The notes beneath the pieces are model-generated. The model saw nothing but the letters and a program-made list of their open reading frames with translations, was not told where the DNA came from and did not search any database. A stretch of 39,096 bases of DNA from Acidobacteriota bacterium (GTDB lineage Bacteria; Acidobacteriota; Terriglobia; Terriglobales; Acidobacteriaceae). The stretch lies in contig JAJYFA010000018.1 of assembly GCA_021790995.1 (NCBI GenBank), forward strand, positions 1 to 39,096, read 5' to 3'. This document shows positions 8,690 through 16,112 of the stretch, piece after piece. Within the stretch, counting starts at the first letter, position 1. The number at the start of each line of letters is the position of its first letter. The position numbers and the translations under genes were made by a program.

Positions 8690-9061
8690 ATGCCTACGAC
8701 CACGCAAAGACCGAAGGTTCTGGTGGCCGATGACGAGCGCGTCATCGCCGACACTCTGGCCATGATTCTGAACCAAAGCGGCTTTGATGCGCGCGCGGTT
8801 TACTCCGGCGAAAAAGCCCTCGAGCTTGCCGAGTCCTTTCAGCCTGACATGCTCATCTCGGATGTGATCATGGCCGATCTGAACGGAATCGATGCGGCGA
8901 TCCGCATTCGAACCCTGCTGCCTGGGATCAAGATTCTGCTCTTCTCGGGCCAAGCGGCCACAGCCGATCTGCTTGAGAAGGCGCGCAAGGACGGCTACGA
9001 GTTCGATATCCTCGCCAAGCCTGTCCATCCGCAAGATCTGCTGGCACGGTTGCGCAAGTAG
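8690..9061 (+). CDS. Single-domain response regulator (CheY-like receiver)
   Basis: The protein has 123 residues, just one receiver domain and no output domain. The acidic pocket is A-D-D-E near residue 14. The phospho-acceptor Asp is in L-I-S-D-V-I-M near residue 56. The switch Ser is in L-L-F-S-G-Q, and the conserved Lys is in L-A-K-P near residue 106. The ATG at 8690 follows GAGGAG at good distance; an upstream TTG at 8663 would only add nine residues. With no DNA-binding part, it probably acts by protein contact downstream of a histidine kinase encoded elsewhere. No kinase gene is nearby. An amidase gene follows 48 bases later on the same strand. Confidence 0.88.
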   Translation: MPTTTQRPKVLVADDERVIADTLAMILNQSGFDARAVYSGEKALELAESFQPDMLISDVIMADLNGIDAAIRIRTLLPGIKILLFSGQAATADLLEKARKDGYEFDILAKPVHPQDLLARLRK

Positions 9062-9109
9062 CCTGGTGGCTCTGCGCGGCGCCCTTCGCGAAGCTTCTAC
9101 AATCGCTGC

Positions 9110-10453
9110 ATGGTCGCCGACTCGTGGAACCTGCGCGCTCTACGCCGCGCGCTTGCCGAAGGAACCACAACCCCCACGCAACTGGCCGAGGCTGCGCTTG
9201 CGCGCTCGAACGGCAACGCAGGCCGCAACACCTATCTCTGGCAGGATGCCACTTGGACTCGCGCAGAAGCGGCTTGTGCGGAGGCAATGCCGCGCGCGAC
9301 TGGCGGTCCATTTGGCGACGGACGTCCCGCACTGTGGGGCGTGCCAATCTCGGTAAAGGACTGCTTCGATCTAGCTGGCGCGCCGACCACGTGCGGGGTG
9401 CGTTTCTATCGCGATCTGAATAGCGCAGCCCAGTGCGACTCATGGCTCGTTGAGCAACTTCGCGCCGCCGGCGCCGTGATCGTGGGCAAGACGCACCTCC
9501 ATCCGCTGGCCTACGGGATAACCGGCGAGAACCCGGAGTTTGGTGATTGCGTGCAGCCACGCGATGCCAGTGCGCTTACGGGCGGTTCTTCAAGCGGCGC
9601 CGTAGCCAGCGTGCAGGAGGGCTCGGCCGTGGCCGCTATCGGCACCGACACCGGCGGATCAGTACGTGCGCCCGCGGCGCTCAGCGGGCTGGCAGGCTAT
9701 CGTGCGACCATCGGCCGCGGCGATTGGCGCGGCGGCGCGCATCTATCCGTCGCCTTCGACACTATGGGATGGATCTTTCGCGATCTCGAAGATGCGCCGC
9801 TGCTCGCCACGCCGTTCGCACCCAAAGAAGAACGGCTCAGGCAGAACCGGGAAAAAACCCGATTCGCCCGATTCGCGTTTCTCAGCGAGGCGTTCCTGCA
9901 CGATTGCGAGCCCGCGGTGATGGAGGGTTTTCGCAGCACGATTGGCGAATTGCAGGCGATAGGGCTCAGGCCAGACCCAATCAATCCCGATTGGTGGAAG
10001 GACTGCACCGAGATCTTCGCACCATTACAAGCCTCCGAGGCTGCGCAGGTGCACGCGGGCCACTTCGACCGCTTTGAGCAGGTTCTTCGCGACCGCCTGA
10101 AGTGGGGCGCCAGCTTCACGCCTGGAGATGTGGCGGCCATGCGCCAGCGTCACGCCGATTTCCGCGCCCGCATGGATGAGCTATTTGCCACGCATCAGCT
10201 CATTCTGCTGCCCTCAACTCCTGTCGCACGCCTTGCCGCAGGAGCCGATCACAGCCAAACACGGGTACGGCTGCTGCGCTACACCATGCCATTCAGCCTG
10301 GCCGGCGTGCCCGCAGTTGCCATCCCCTGCGCCCATGGCGGCATGCAACTGGCCGCGGCGCGCAGCGACGACGAATCGCTCCTTGCCCTGGCCGCCCAAA
10401 TTGGCGCACACAGAAAGACAGGGCCGACAGGAAAGCGCGCCGTGCTATCATAG
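9110..10453 (+). CDS. Amidase signature family hydrolase
   Basis: The protein has 447 residues, a usual length for the family. The Ser-cisSer-Lys triad is complete: Lys83 in V-P-I-S-V-K-D, Ser160 in T-G-G-S-S-S-G, and nucleophile Ser184 in T-D-T-G-G-S-V-R-A-P-A. The enzyme hydrolyses a carboxamide (or related) bond and releases ammonia or an amine. The substrate cannot be predicted, and it does not look like GatA because no gatB or gatC is adjacent. It has no signal peptide, so it is cytoplasmic. The ATG at 9110 has no clear ribosome binding site. It lies 48 bases after the response regulator and may be cotranscribed with it. Confidence 0.88.
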   Translation: MVADSWNLRALRRALAEGTTTPTQLAEAALARSNGNAGRNTYLWQDATWTRAEAACAEAMPRATGGPFGDGRPALWGVPISVKDCFDLAGAPTTCGVRFYRDLNSAAQCDSWLVEQLRAAGAVIVGKTHLHPLAYGITGENPEFGDCVQPRDASALTGGSSSGAVASVQEGSAVAAIGTDTGGSVRAPAALSGLAGYRATIGRGDWRGGAHLSVAFDTMGWIFRDLEDAPLLATPFAPKEERLRQNREKTRFARFAFLSEAFLHDCEPAVMEGFRSTIGELQAIGLRPDPINPDWWKDCTEIFAPLQASEAAQVHAGHFDRFEQVLRDRLKWGASFTPGDVAAMRQRHADFRARMDELFATHQLILLPSTPVARLAAGADHSQTRVRLLRYTMPFSLAGVPAVAIPCAHGGMQLAAARSDDESLLALAAQIGAHRKTGPTGKRAVLS

Positions 10454-10820
10454 AGTCACGCTCAGTTGTTTGGTTGTGAGCCGTTCTCGCCTACATCCGC
10501 CAGATCGTCCACCGAGTCTATTCCCCAGGCCCCTCAGCGTAATGGTCCATCGAAGTCAAGGTTTCACCTCTCAAGGTGATTGGCCGGACCAGACTGCAAC
10601 GCAACGACGTGCCGCAGTCGAAGACGCGATACGTGTGGCGAATCTCGAATCGTCTGGAGCATGCGCTCCTGGGTTTTCCGCATACAAGAAGTGAAGATTT
10701 CCGGCGCGGCTCGAAACGATCTTCGGGGAGCGACAGGGAATGTAGCGACTGCATCCGCCGCGGCGATGCCAGGGATGAAATCCAGAATGAATTCTGGAGG
10801 ATGGATTATCCGGGGCCGGG
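10454..10820 (+). other. Intergenic region upstream of the DEAD-box helicase
   Basis: These 367 bases have no coding frame with a recognisable protein on either strand. They probably hold the helicase promoter and possibly a long untranslated leader, which is common for cold-induced helicase genes. I see no firm promoter, hairpin terminator for the amidase gene, or RNA gene. Confidence 0.35.
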
Positions 10821-11972
10821 GTGCAGAACAGGAATGAATTGAAACTTTTCTCTGAATTACAACTCTCAAAGACCATGCAGCGGCAGTTGGCCGATGCGAA
10901 TTTCATCCATCTCACACCCGTCCAGGCAGCAGCCCTTCCTCCGGCGCTTGAGGGACGCGATGTGCTAGCGACTGCGCAGACGGGCACAGGAAAGACGTTA
11001 AGCTTTTTGATTCCACTCATTGAGCGGATGGCCGCGGACTCGAAGGACGCCAAGGCTCTGATTCTGCTGCCCACCCGCGAACTGGCCATGCAGGTATTGG
11101 ACGCCTGGCGCAATCTGACGCAGGGCCAGGGCAAAGCGGCGCTGGTGTGCGGCGGCCTCGCCGAAGGCCCTCAGCTTTCCGACATCCGCAGGGGAGCACG
11201 CCTTATCGTGGCTACACCGGGGCGGCTTGAAGACTACTTGTCGCGCAAGCTGGTGAACCTGAGCGGTGTGAAGATGCTCGTGCTGGATGAAGTGGACCGT
11301 ATGCTGGACATGGGCTTCAAGCCGGCTATCCGGCGGATCGCGGCCGTCTTGCCGCAGGATCGCCAGACGCTGTGCTACTCGGCGACTCTCAGTGAGGAGA
11401 TTCGCGAAGTGGCGGGCCTTTACCTCAGGAATCCGGTGCGCATCGATATCACCTCTGCGTTGAAACCATCACCCAATGTGAAGCTGCAAACCTTCGAGGT
11501 TCCAGTGGACAAAAAGCAGGAGCTGCTGGAGCATCTTCTTGGGTCGAACGACGGCAGTTTTATGGTATTCGTGCGGACGAAGCACGGCGCGGACCGTGTG
11601 GCGCGGCGGTTGTCGCGGGCGGGGTTTGCGGCGGCGCCCATTCACGGGGATCGGTCGCAGTCGCAGCGCAGCTCCGCTCTACGCGGATTCGCGGAGGGCC
11701 GTCATCGTGTGCTGGTGGCAACCGACGTTGTTGCGCGAGGCATTGATGTTGCCGACGTTGCGCACGTAGTGAACTACGACCTTCCGAAGGAAGCCGAAGA
11801 TTTTGTGCATCGCGTGGGACGAACCGGCCGGGCCGGGAGCCGGGGCGTGGCTTCAACCTTTGCCGCCCCAGACGAGACACACGCGCTCAATAAGATCGAG
11901 CGCATGTTGACCGTAACCTCAGCCAAATATCGGGTACGCCCGAATCACGCAAGGGCCGGCCAGCCCGCCTGA
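10821..11972 (+). CDS. DEAD-box ATP-dependent RNA helicase, RhlE-like
   Basis: The protein has 383 residues, both RecA-like domains and almost no C-terminal tail. Motifs in order are the Q motif F-I-H-L-T-P-V-Q (28-35), Walker A A-Q-T-G-T-G-K-T (52-59), P-T-R-E-L-A (84-89), T-P-G-R, motif II D-E-V-D (156-159, normally D-E-A-D), S-A-T (187-189), I-H-G-D-R, A-T-D-V-V-A-R-G-I-D-V and H-R-V-G-R-T-G-R-A-G. It would unwind short RNA duplexes, for example in ribosome assembly, RNA decay or cold adaptation. The start is GTG at 10821; a TTG at 10839 with AGGA before it is an alternative. A zinc-ribbon protein and a cold-shock protein are encoded downstream on the same strand. Confidence 0.9.
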   Translation: MQNRNELKLFSELQLSKTMQRQLADANFIHLTPVQAAALPPALEGRDVLATAQTGTGKTLSFLIPLIERMAADSKDAKALILLPTRELAMQVLDAWRNLTQGQGKAALVCGGLAEGPQLSDIRRGARLIVATPGRLEDYLSRKLVNLSGVKMLVLDEVDRMLDMGFKPAIRRIAAVLPQDRQTLCYSATLSEEIREVAGLYLRNPVRIDITSALKPSPNVKLQTFEVPVDKKQELLEHLLGSNDGSFMVFVRTKHGADRVARRLSRAGFAAAPIHGDRSQSQRSSALRGFAEGRHRVLVATDVVARGIDVADVAHVVNYDLPKEAEDFVHRVGRTGRAGSRGVASTFAAPDETHALNKIERMLTVTSAKYRVRPNHARAGQPA

Positions 11973-12019
11973 TATTCGATTGACTGCCTACTATTCGCGG
12001 ACTCCTGAACCGGCGATCA

Positions 12020-12250
12020 TCAGGCGGCGGGAGTAATCAGCAGCGCATCGATGGCCGGAGGCGGTGTAACCTCCGGCAACTTTCCATGCACAGGTGTGCC
12101 ATTTGCCACTTCGGCCAGCACCATGTTGACAGTATCTTCAGTTCGCGTCGAGCCTATGTGCAGCTTTCTGGTTGCCTGCATTGCTGTTGTAGCCAAAAGA
12201 AAGCGGTTCTCTATTTTGAATCCGGCATCGAACACCAGTTGCGATCGCAT
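12020..12250 (-). CDS. RNA polymerase omega subunit-like protein
   Basis: The protein has 76 residues. The start M-R-S-Q-L-V-F, then N-R-F-L-L, A-T-R-K-L-H and T-R-T-E-D-T-V-N-M-V-L match the pattern I recall for the short omega subunits (RpoZ) of acidobacteria, in which A-T-R-K-(L/F)-H and N-T-R-x-(Q/E)-D-T-T-N are typical. Omega binds the beta' C-terminus and helps assemble RNA polymerase. The ATG at 12250 has GAGG six bases upstream; a TTG at 12262 adds four residues. It faces the helicase gene (47 bases between stops). The match is from memory of the family, and the sequence is divergent, so this may be a second, specialised copy. Next to rpoZ one usually expects gmk; none is here. Confidence 0.6.
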   Translation of the reverse strand: MRSQLVFDAGFKIENRFLLATTAMQATRKLHIGSTRTEDTVNMVLAEVANGTPVHGKLPEVTPPPAIDALLITPAA

Positions 12251-12512
12251 GATTTGCCTCAATTCCAGGTATGCAGCGTTTTAGAGCGGATGCCAGGCAC
12301 GCCCTCGCACATCGGTGGCGAGATCTCGATTTCACAGCGTTCCTGGCTGAGTGGATGCAGAGGATTTCGAATAGGGCCGAAGATCGCAAAAGATTGGAAT
12401 GTCGATTGCCTCTTTGCCAAGCATACGCCGATGGAGTCACTTTACCTAATCTGCCGATCGAGAAAAGACGCTGCGAAGTGGTGTAGCGTTAAAGAACAGA
12501 CGAAAGGAATTT

Positions 12513-12842
12513 ATGACAGAGGATTTGCAACTGATTTGTAGCGACTGCGGAAGGGAATTCACGTTTTCCAGCGAGGACCAGGCGTTTTTTCAGCAACGCG
12601 GCTACTCCACTCCGAAACGCTGCAAGGCGTGTCGCCAGGCAAAGAATAGCAACCAGCCCGGTGGCGGCGAACACTATCCGCGGAACGATGCGCAAGGCAC
12701 AACGGTCACCTGTTCCGCGTGCGGGAAGCAGACTACCGTACCGTTTGAGCCACGAGGCGATCGACCCGTGTACTGCCAGGAGTGCTTCAGATCCAGAAAG
12801 AAGGACTCCGGCGGCCGAGGAGGGCGTGACCATCGCCGTTAG
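12513..12842 (+). CDS. Double zinc-ribbon protein
   Basis: The protein has 109 residues with two separate four-Cys sites. The N-terminal ribbon has C-S-D-C (9-12) and C-K-A-C near 37-40, with the F-x-F-S-S-E-D-Q-A-F-F stretch typical of the probable zinc-ribbon family PF13451. The C-terminal ribbon has C-S-A-C-G-K (near 72) and Y-C-Q-E-C-F (near 92), a form common in short bacterial zinc-ribbon proteins. The tail is rich in Lys, Arg and Gly, which suits nucleic-acid binding. AAAGGA lies well placed before the ATG. It sits between a helicase and a cold-shock gene, so a role with RNA is plausible but unproven. Confidence 0.75.
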   Translation: MTEDLQLICSDCGREFTFSSEDQAFFQQRGYSTPKRCKACRQAKNSNQPGGGEHYPRNDAQGTTVTCSACGKQTTVPFEPRGDRPVYCQECFRSRKKDSGGRGGRDHRR

Positions 12843-12973
12843 CTGGCGAGGCATTTAAAGAAAATCTCGGCAAACTGGCGCGAACTTCAGACAACCATCT
12901 CAAGTGCCTGATTAGGTGTGCCTTCTGCCAAATGCGCTCGCGCATCGCTGATTATTTTCCGCAGCGCCAGTAT

Positions 12974-13002
12974 TTGTCGCTGTTTGAGGCGTAAACTAAG
13001 GT
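12974..13002 (+). promoter_or_regulatory. Candidate promoter of the cold-shock gene
   Basis: TTGTCG (12974-12979) and TAAGGT (12997-13002) are 17 bases apart; both are partial matches to the sigma-70 consensus. A start near 13009 would give a leader of about 115 bases, the kind of long leader known for cold-shock genes. GTAAACT is repeated at 12991 and 13001 across the -10 region. Confidence 0.3.
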
Positions 13003-13008
13003 AAACTG

Positions 13009-13038
13009 GAAGAGATCGAAGAATCCGATCTGGTCTTC
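13009..13038 (+). promoter_or_regulatory. Hairpin in the cold-shock gene leader
   Basis: GATCG (13014-13018) pairs with CGATC (13026-13030), extended by GAAGA (13009-13013) with TCTTC (13034-13038) across a three-base bulge. If transcription starts near 13009, this is the very 5' end of the mRNA. A smaller hairpin (AACTC/GAGTT) lies about 35-50 bases before the start codon. Structured leaders regulate cspA-type genes by temperature in enteric bacteria; the same is only a guess here. Confidence 0.35.
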
Positions 13039-13122
13039 TTTGCTTGTTCCGCTTTGCCGCTTTACTCGCAATCAACTCCAAATTGAGTTCGGCGGTACAT
13101 CTATTCAAAAGGAACAAGCACA

Positions 13123-13323
13123 ATGGAACAAGGAACAGTGAAGTGGTTTAACGACGCCAAGGGCTTTGGTTTTATCAGCCGCGCTAATGGCGACGATGTC
13201 TTCGTGCATTTCTCGGCGATTCAGAACGAAGGATTCAAGAGCTTGGCTGAGAACCAGGCTGTAACATTCGACGTTGTCAAAGGCCCCAAGGGCCTGCAGG
13301 CTGAAAACGTACGGATCGCATAG
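13123..13323 (+). CDS. Cold-shock protein, CspA family
   Basis: The protein has 66 residues, the family's usual length, forming one OB-fold. It has the G-T-V-K-W-F-N start, RNP1 K-G-F-G-F-I (near 15-20) and RNP2 V-F-V-H-F (near 27-31), the aromatic surface that binds single-stranded RNA or DNA. It acts as an RNA chaperone and antiterminator. AAAGGA precedes the ATG. It is transcribed in the same direction as the zinc-ribbon gene, 280 bases away, with its own likely promoter, and is followed by a hairpin terminator. Members of the family are often present in several copies and not all are cold-induced. Confidence 0.96.
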   Translation: MEQGTVKWFNDAKGFGFISRANGDDVFVHFSAIQNEGFKSLAENQAVTFDVVKGPKGLQAENVRIA

Positions 13324-13345
13324 GCAACAAACAGCAGATTGAGCG

Positions 13346-13378
13346 GGGCGGTCATCAAGGCCGCCCTTCCTCGTTTCT
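13346..13378 (+). terminator. Hairpin terminator after the cold-shock gene
   Basis: GGGCGGTC (13346-13353) pairs with GGCCGCCC (13359-13366), eight pairs with one G-U, around the loop ATCAA. A T-rich tail, TTCCTCGTTTCT, follows. It starts 22 bases after the stop codon. The tail is interrupted by C and G, so termination may be partial and allow some read-through into the next gene. Confidence 0.6.
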
Positions 13379-13391
13379 GCCTGGAGGTTTC

Positions 13392-13685
13392 GTGAAAAAA
13401 GCTGCGCCTCGGCGCGATAAGTATTTCCTGCGTGATCTTCATCAGGAGATTGACTTCTACGATCGTAAGCTTGCCTATCTCGAGAAATTCGTCGAATTTG
13501 CCTCACCCGAGGATCGCGAAGAGGCCGAAAATGGATTGCGGGCTAAGAGGAATCCGCTTGAGAGAACAGCCCTGGAGCTAGCAGCATCAGGCGTCGAATT
13601 CGAGGAGAAAGATCTCCCGCGATCCCTTCGCACAATGAATCCAGAGCATAAGAGCACGCGAAAGAATCTCATTTTGGTAAAGTGA
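13392..13685 (+). CDS. Small charged protein, unknown function
   Basis: The protein has 97 residues, starting at GTG 13392 with an excellent GGAGG five bases upstream. It is rich in Lys, Arg, Glu and Asp, without Cys or membrane segments. The middle part (residues about 12-55, including D-F-Y-D-R-K-L-A-Y-L-E-K-F and E-D-R-E-E-A-E-N-G-L-R-A-K-R) should form helices, possibly a hairpin or coiled coil. I do not recognise a family. It begins only 14 bases after the terminator stem of the cold-shock gene, so it may be expressed by read-through from that gene. No other gene on this strand follows for 670 bases. Confidence 0.6.
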   Translation: MKKAAPRRDKYFLRDLHQEIDFYDRKLAYLEKFVEFASPEDREEAENGLRAKRNPLERTALELAASGVEFEEKDLPRSLRTMNPEHKSTRKNLILVK

Positions 13686-14359
13686 TCCTGGCGTACCCTC
13701 CGCGATCCGAATGCATCGTTGATGGCCGGCGCCTGTCGCAGCTCATGATGCATGAAAGCAATTCGCAGGCAATCGGGTGCGCGATGGCGTTTCCGCACAG
13801 CGCCAGCTGACTCTCTTTGGTAGTCACTCAGAGGTTCTATCCGCAAAGAGGATCTACCGCAACTTCTGGAAGAGCTCATCCGAGAAAACTGTGCTTGCAT
13901 GGCGCTCGGGGTTCGGTGGTGTGTTGCGTCCTGCACTCTGCAGGTTGCTGGATTCAGAGGAAAGCGAACTTCAATCAGGGCTGGAGATATTTGTCGCAGC
14001 GAATCAACCCCAGGTTCTGCTCGATATCCGCAACTTCTTAACCAGGCAGCGGAGCAACTGTCAGCCGGATCTGTCCACGTTCCGTAATGACTTCCTAGAA
14101 CATCTGAACGCAGAAGTTGCGGCGACAGTGACAGGTTCCACGATCGGAAGTGGGACCATACGGCTTTCATTGCGGTGTGGAGAACCATTGCTGAACGACC
14201 TTCTACACCCCACGAATCACGATTCATGCCTGGCGCCTCGATCACCTGAGTTGAACATCAGCTATCCACCATACTTTCTCACGCGATACTTTCTCGCGCG
14301 CTGACCATACAGCCTGTGATACGGTATTGGATGAAAATCTCAAGCCAAGGAGAATGCAT
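13686..14359. other. Gene-poor stretch before the M48 protease gene
   Basis: This stretch of 674 bases contains open frames on both strands (up to 256 codons on the minus strand and 175 on the plus strand). None has a recognisable protein, a good ribosome binding site or the composition of the neighbouring genes. The sequence is less GC-biased than the real genes around it and may be decayed coding DNA. The only ordered element I see is a tandem 15-bp repeat at 14271-14300. Confidence 0.4.
14271..14300 (+). repeat. Tandem 15-bp direct repeat upstream of the M48 protease gene
   Basis: ATACTTTCTCACGCG (14271-14285) is followed directly by ATACTTTCTCGCGCG (14286-14300), with one mismatch. It lies 60 bases before the start codon at 14360, where promoters and operators sit. 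It could be a pair of regulator sites or a simple duplication. Confidence 0.55.
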
Positions 14360-15928
14360 ATGACGTTGCAAATGAACCGATTAAATGTGAAGTCTGCGCT
14401 CCTTGCCGGGCTCATGATCTCGCTGGTCTGCACTCTTCCGTCATGGGCGCAGGATTCTGAGCCGCACTTTCCCAATCCAGGCAATGTTTCGCTCAGCCCC
14501 GCTCAGCAAGAACAGATTGGGATCAAGGCGGCGAACCAGGTCTACCAGCAGATGCCCGTCCTGCCCGATAGCAGTCCGGAGACCCAATACGTTCGCAAGA
14601 TTGGCAGCCGTCTGGTCGCCGTCATTCCGCCGGAGCACACGTGGCCGTATGAATTCCACGTGCTGGCAGAGAAGGACATCAATGCCTTCGCGCTTCCGGG
14701 CGGGCAGGTCTTCATCAATCTCGGCACCATAACCGCAGCAGACAATGAGGCCGAACTGGCCGGCGTCATGGCGCACGAGATGTCGCACGTCTACATGCAG
14801 CACTCGGCCAAGCAGATGCAACATGCCTCATTGACGCAGGGTCTGGCCGGCCTAGCGGGCGCCATTTTTGGCAGTATGGGAGGCGTGCTGGGCACCCTTG
14901 GGGAAACTGGCGTTCAGGTGGGCGCCAACCTGTTTACACTTAAATACTCACGCGGCGATGAAGCGCAGGCGGACTCTGTCGGGGCGATCATCCTCTATCG
15001 CGCCAGCTATAATCCCATGGCGCTAGCCAACTTTTTTAAAAAGCTCGAGTCCCAGGGCGGCACACCTCCGCAGTTCCTCAGCGATCACCCAAACCCGGGA
15101 AACCGCGAAGAAGCTATTCAAAACGAGATCAGAAACTGGCCGCCTGAGAATTACCGGCAAAGCAGCAGCGAGTTCGCCTCCATCCACCGCAAGGCCCTCA
15201 AAGTGAAGGCTTATACCTCGCAGGAGATCGCCCAGGGAGCGAAGTCGAACCAGTGGGCCAGCATCAACAAGAGCAATGGTGCTGTGTTTGTGCCTCCGCC
15301 GGGCATGGCCGTCTCTGGTGCAACCGGCGCATCCAGCACTCCCGCGGCATCGAACACACCGAGCGCGCCCGACGCATCCAGCGCACCTCAGCCTGCCTCC
15401 AGCGGCAGTACCGCCAATGCAGTCTCGTGGAGCAATATTGCGCCCAGCTCCAATTTCGTCCTCACCGACCTTGGCGTGGCGAAGATGGTTCGGCCGCAAA
15501 ACTGGCAGGTATTCGCTCCTCAACAACAGGGGCAATCCGTAACCATCGCGCCCAGCGCTGGAGTGGCTGGCAACGGAATCGGGTACGGAGTTGTCATCAA
15601 CGCGGTGACGCTCACTGACAACTCAGGAAATATCGACCAGGTCACCAGCCAGATTGCAAACAGCCTGGAAAGCGGCGGAAGCGGCCTACGGACTGTTGGT
15701 GGCATCAGTACGATCTCGGTCGGCAGCATTCGCGGACGATCGATCTCGATGGAATCGACCTCGCCGTTTTCCGACGCCAACGGACAAGCACAGAGGGAGA
15801 GCGATCAACTGGTGACGGTCCCGGGCCCGAATGGCTCCGTCGTCTACTTTGTCTTTGTCTCCCCACGGAGCGATCTCGACCGTCTGCGCCCCACATTCGA
15901 CAGGATGCTCCAGAGCGTGCAATTCTGA
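14360..15928 (+). CDS. Secreted M48-family zinc metalloprotease with extra C-terminal domain
   Basis: The protein has 522 residues. The ATG at 14360 follows AAGGAG by seven bases and gives a signal peptide ending near P-S-W-A-Q (residue 31). The protease domain (about 45-270) has the zinc site H-E-M-S-H (139-143) and the third ligand in G-D-E-A-Q-A-D (Glu201), as in BepA/LoiP-like periplasmic proteases that handle outer-membrane proteins. No membrane helix follows the signal. After a Ser/Pro/Ala-rich linker (about 320-360) comes a C-terminal domain of about 160 residues beginning with N-F-V-L-T-D-L-G-V-A-K-M and ending L-D-R-L-R-P-T-F-D-R-M. This resembles PsbP/DUF1795-like alpha-beta folds. 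That second domain is not part of standard M48 proteins. Confidence 0.88.
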   Translation: MTLQMNRLNVKSALLAGLMISLVCTLPSWAQDSEPHFPNPGNVSLSPAQQEQIGIKAANQVYQQMPVLPDSSPETQYVRKIGSRLVAVIPPEHTWPYEFHVLAEKDINAFALPGGQVFINLGTITAADNEAELAGVMAHEMSHVYMQHSAKQMQHASLTQGLAGLAGAIFGSMGGVLGTLGETGVQVGANLFTLKYSRGDEAQADSVGAIILYRASYNPMALANFFKKLESQGGTPPQFLSDHPNPGNREEAIQNEIRNWPPENYRQSSSEFASIHRKALKVKAYTSQEIAQGAKSNQWASINKSNGAVFVPPPGMAVSGATGASSTPAASNTPSAPDASSAPQPASSGSTANAVSWSNIAPSSNFVLTDLGVAKMVRPQNWQVFAPQQQGQSVTIAPSAGVAGNGIGYGVVINAVTLTDNSGNIDQVTSQIANSLESGGSGLRTVGGISTISVGSIRGRSISMESTSPFSDANGQAQRESDQLVTVPGPNGSVVYFVFVSPRSDLDRLRPTFDRMLQSVQF

Positions 15929-16112
15929 GCCACCCGGTTTGCCTGCAGAAGTCGGCGGAATCGAAGCCGCTTCCCTGCCCTGATCTCACTGTGTCGCGCC
16001 ACCCTGAATGAGATACTGAAGACGATAGCCGTCATTCGCGCACACTCCAATCGCGCGGCCCGTGCTGGCTCGCCGATGACAATCAGTGCCCACGGCAACG
16101 AAGGGAATGAAA

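Noticed and set aside
12300..12390. tRNA-like bases (GGCTGAGTGG, ATTTCGAATAGG)
   Set aside because: The D-loop and T-loop look-alikes do not allow an acceptor stem or a cloverleaf; I found no tRNA in the window.
12271..12486. Possible 71-codon gene between the omega-like and zinc-ribbon genes
   Set aside because: There is no convincing ribosome binding site and no recognisable family. It occupies the likely promoter region of the zinc-ribbon gene.
13475..14245. Open frame of 256 codons on the minus strand in the gene-poor stretch
   Set aside because: It overlaps the better supported 97-residue gene, has no ribosome binding site or known motif, and is Ser/Arg-rich as in random frames. I kept the region as unexplained instead.
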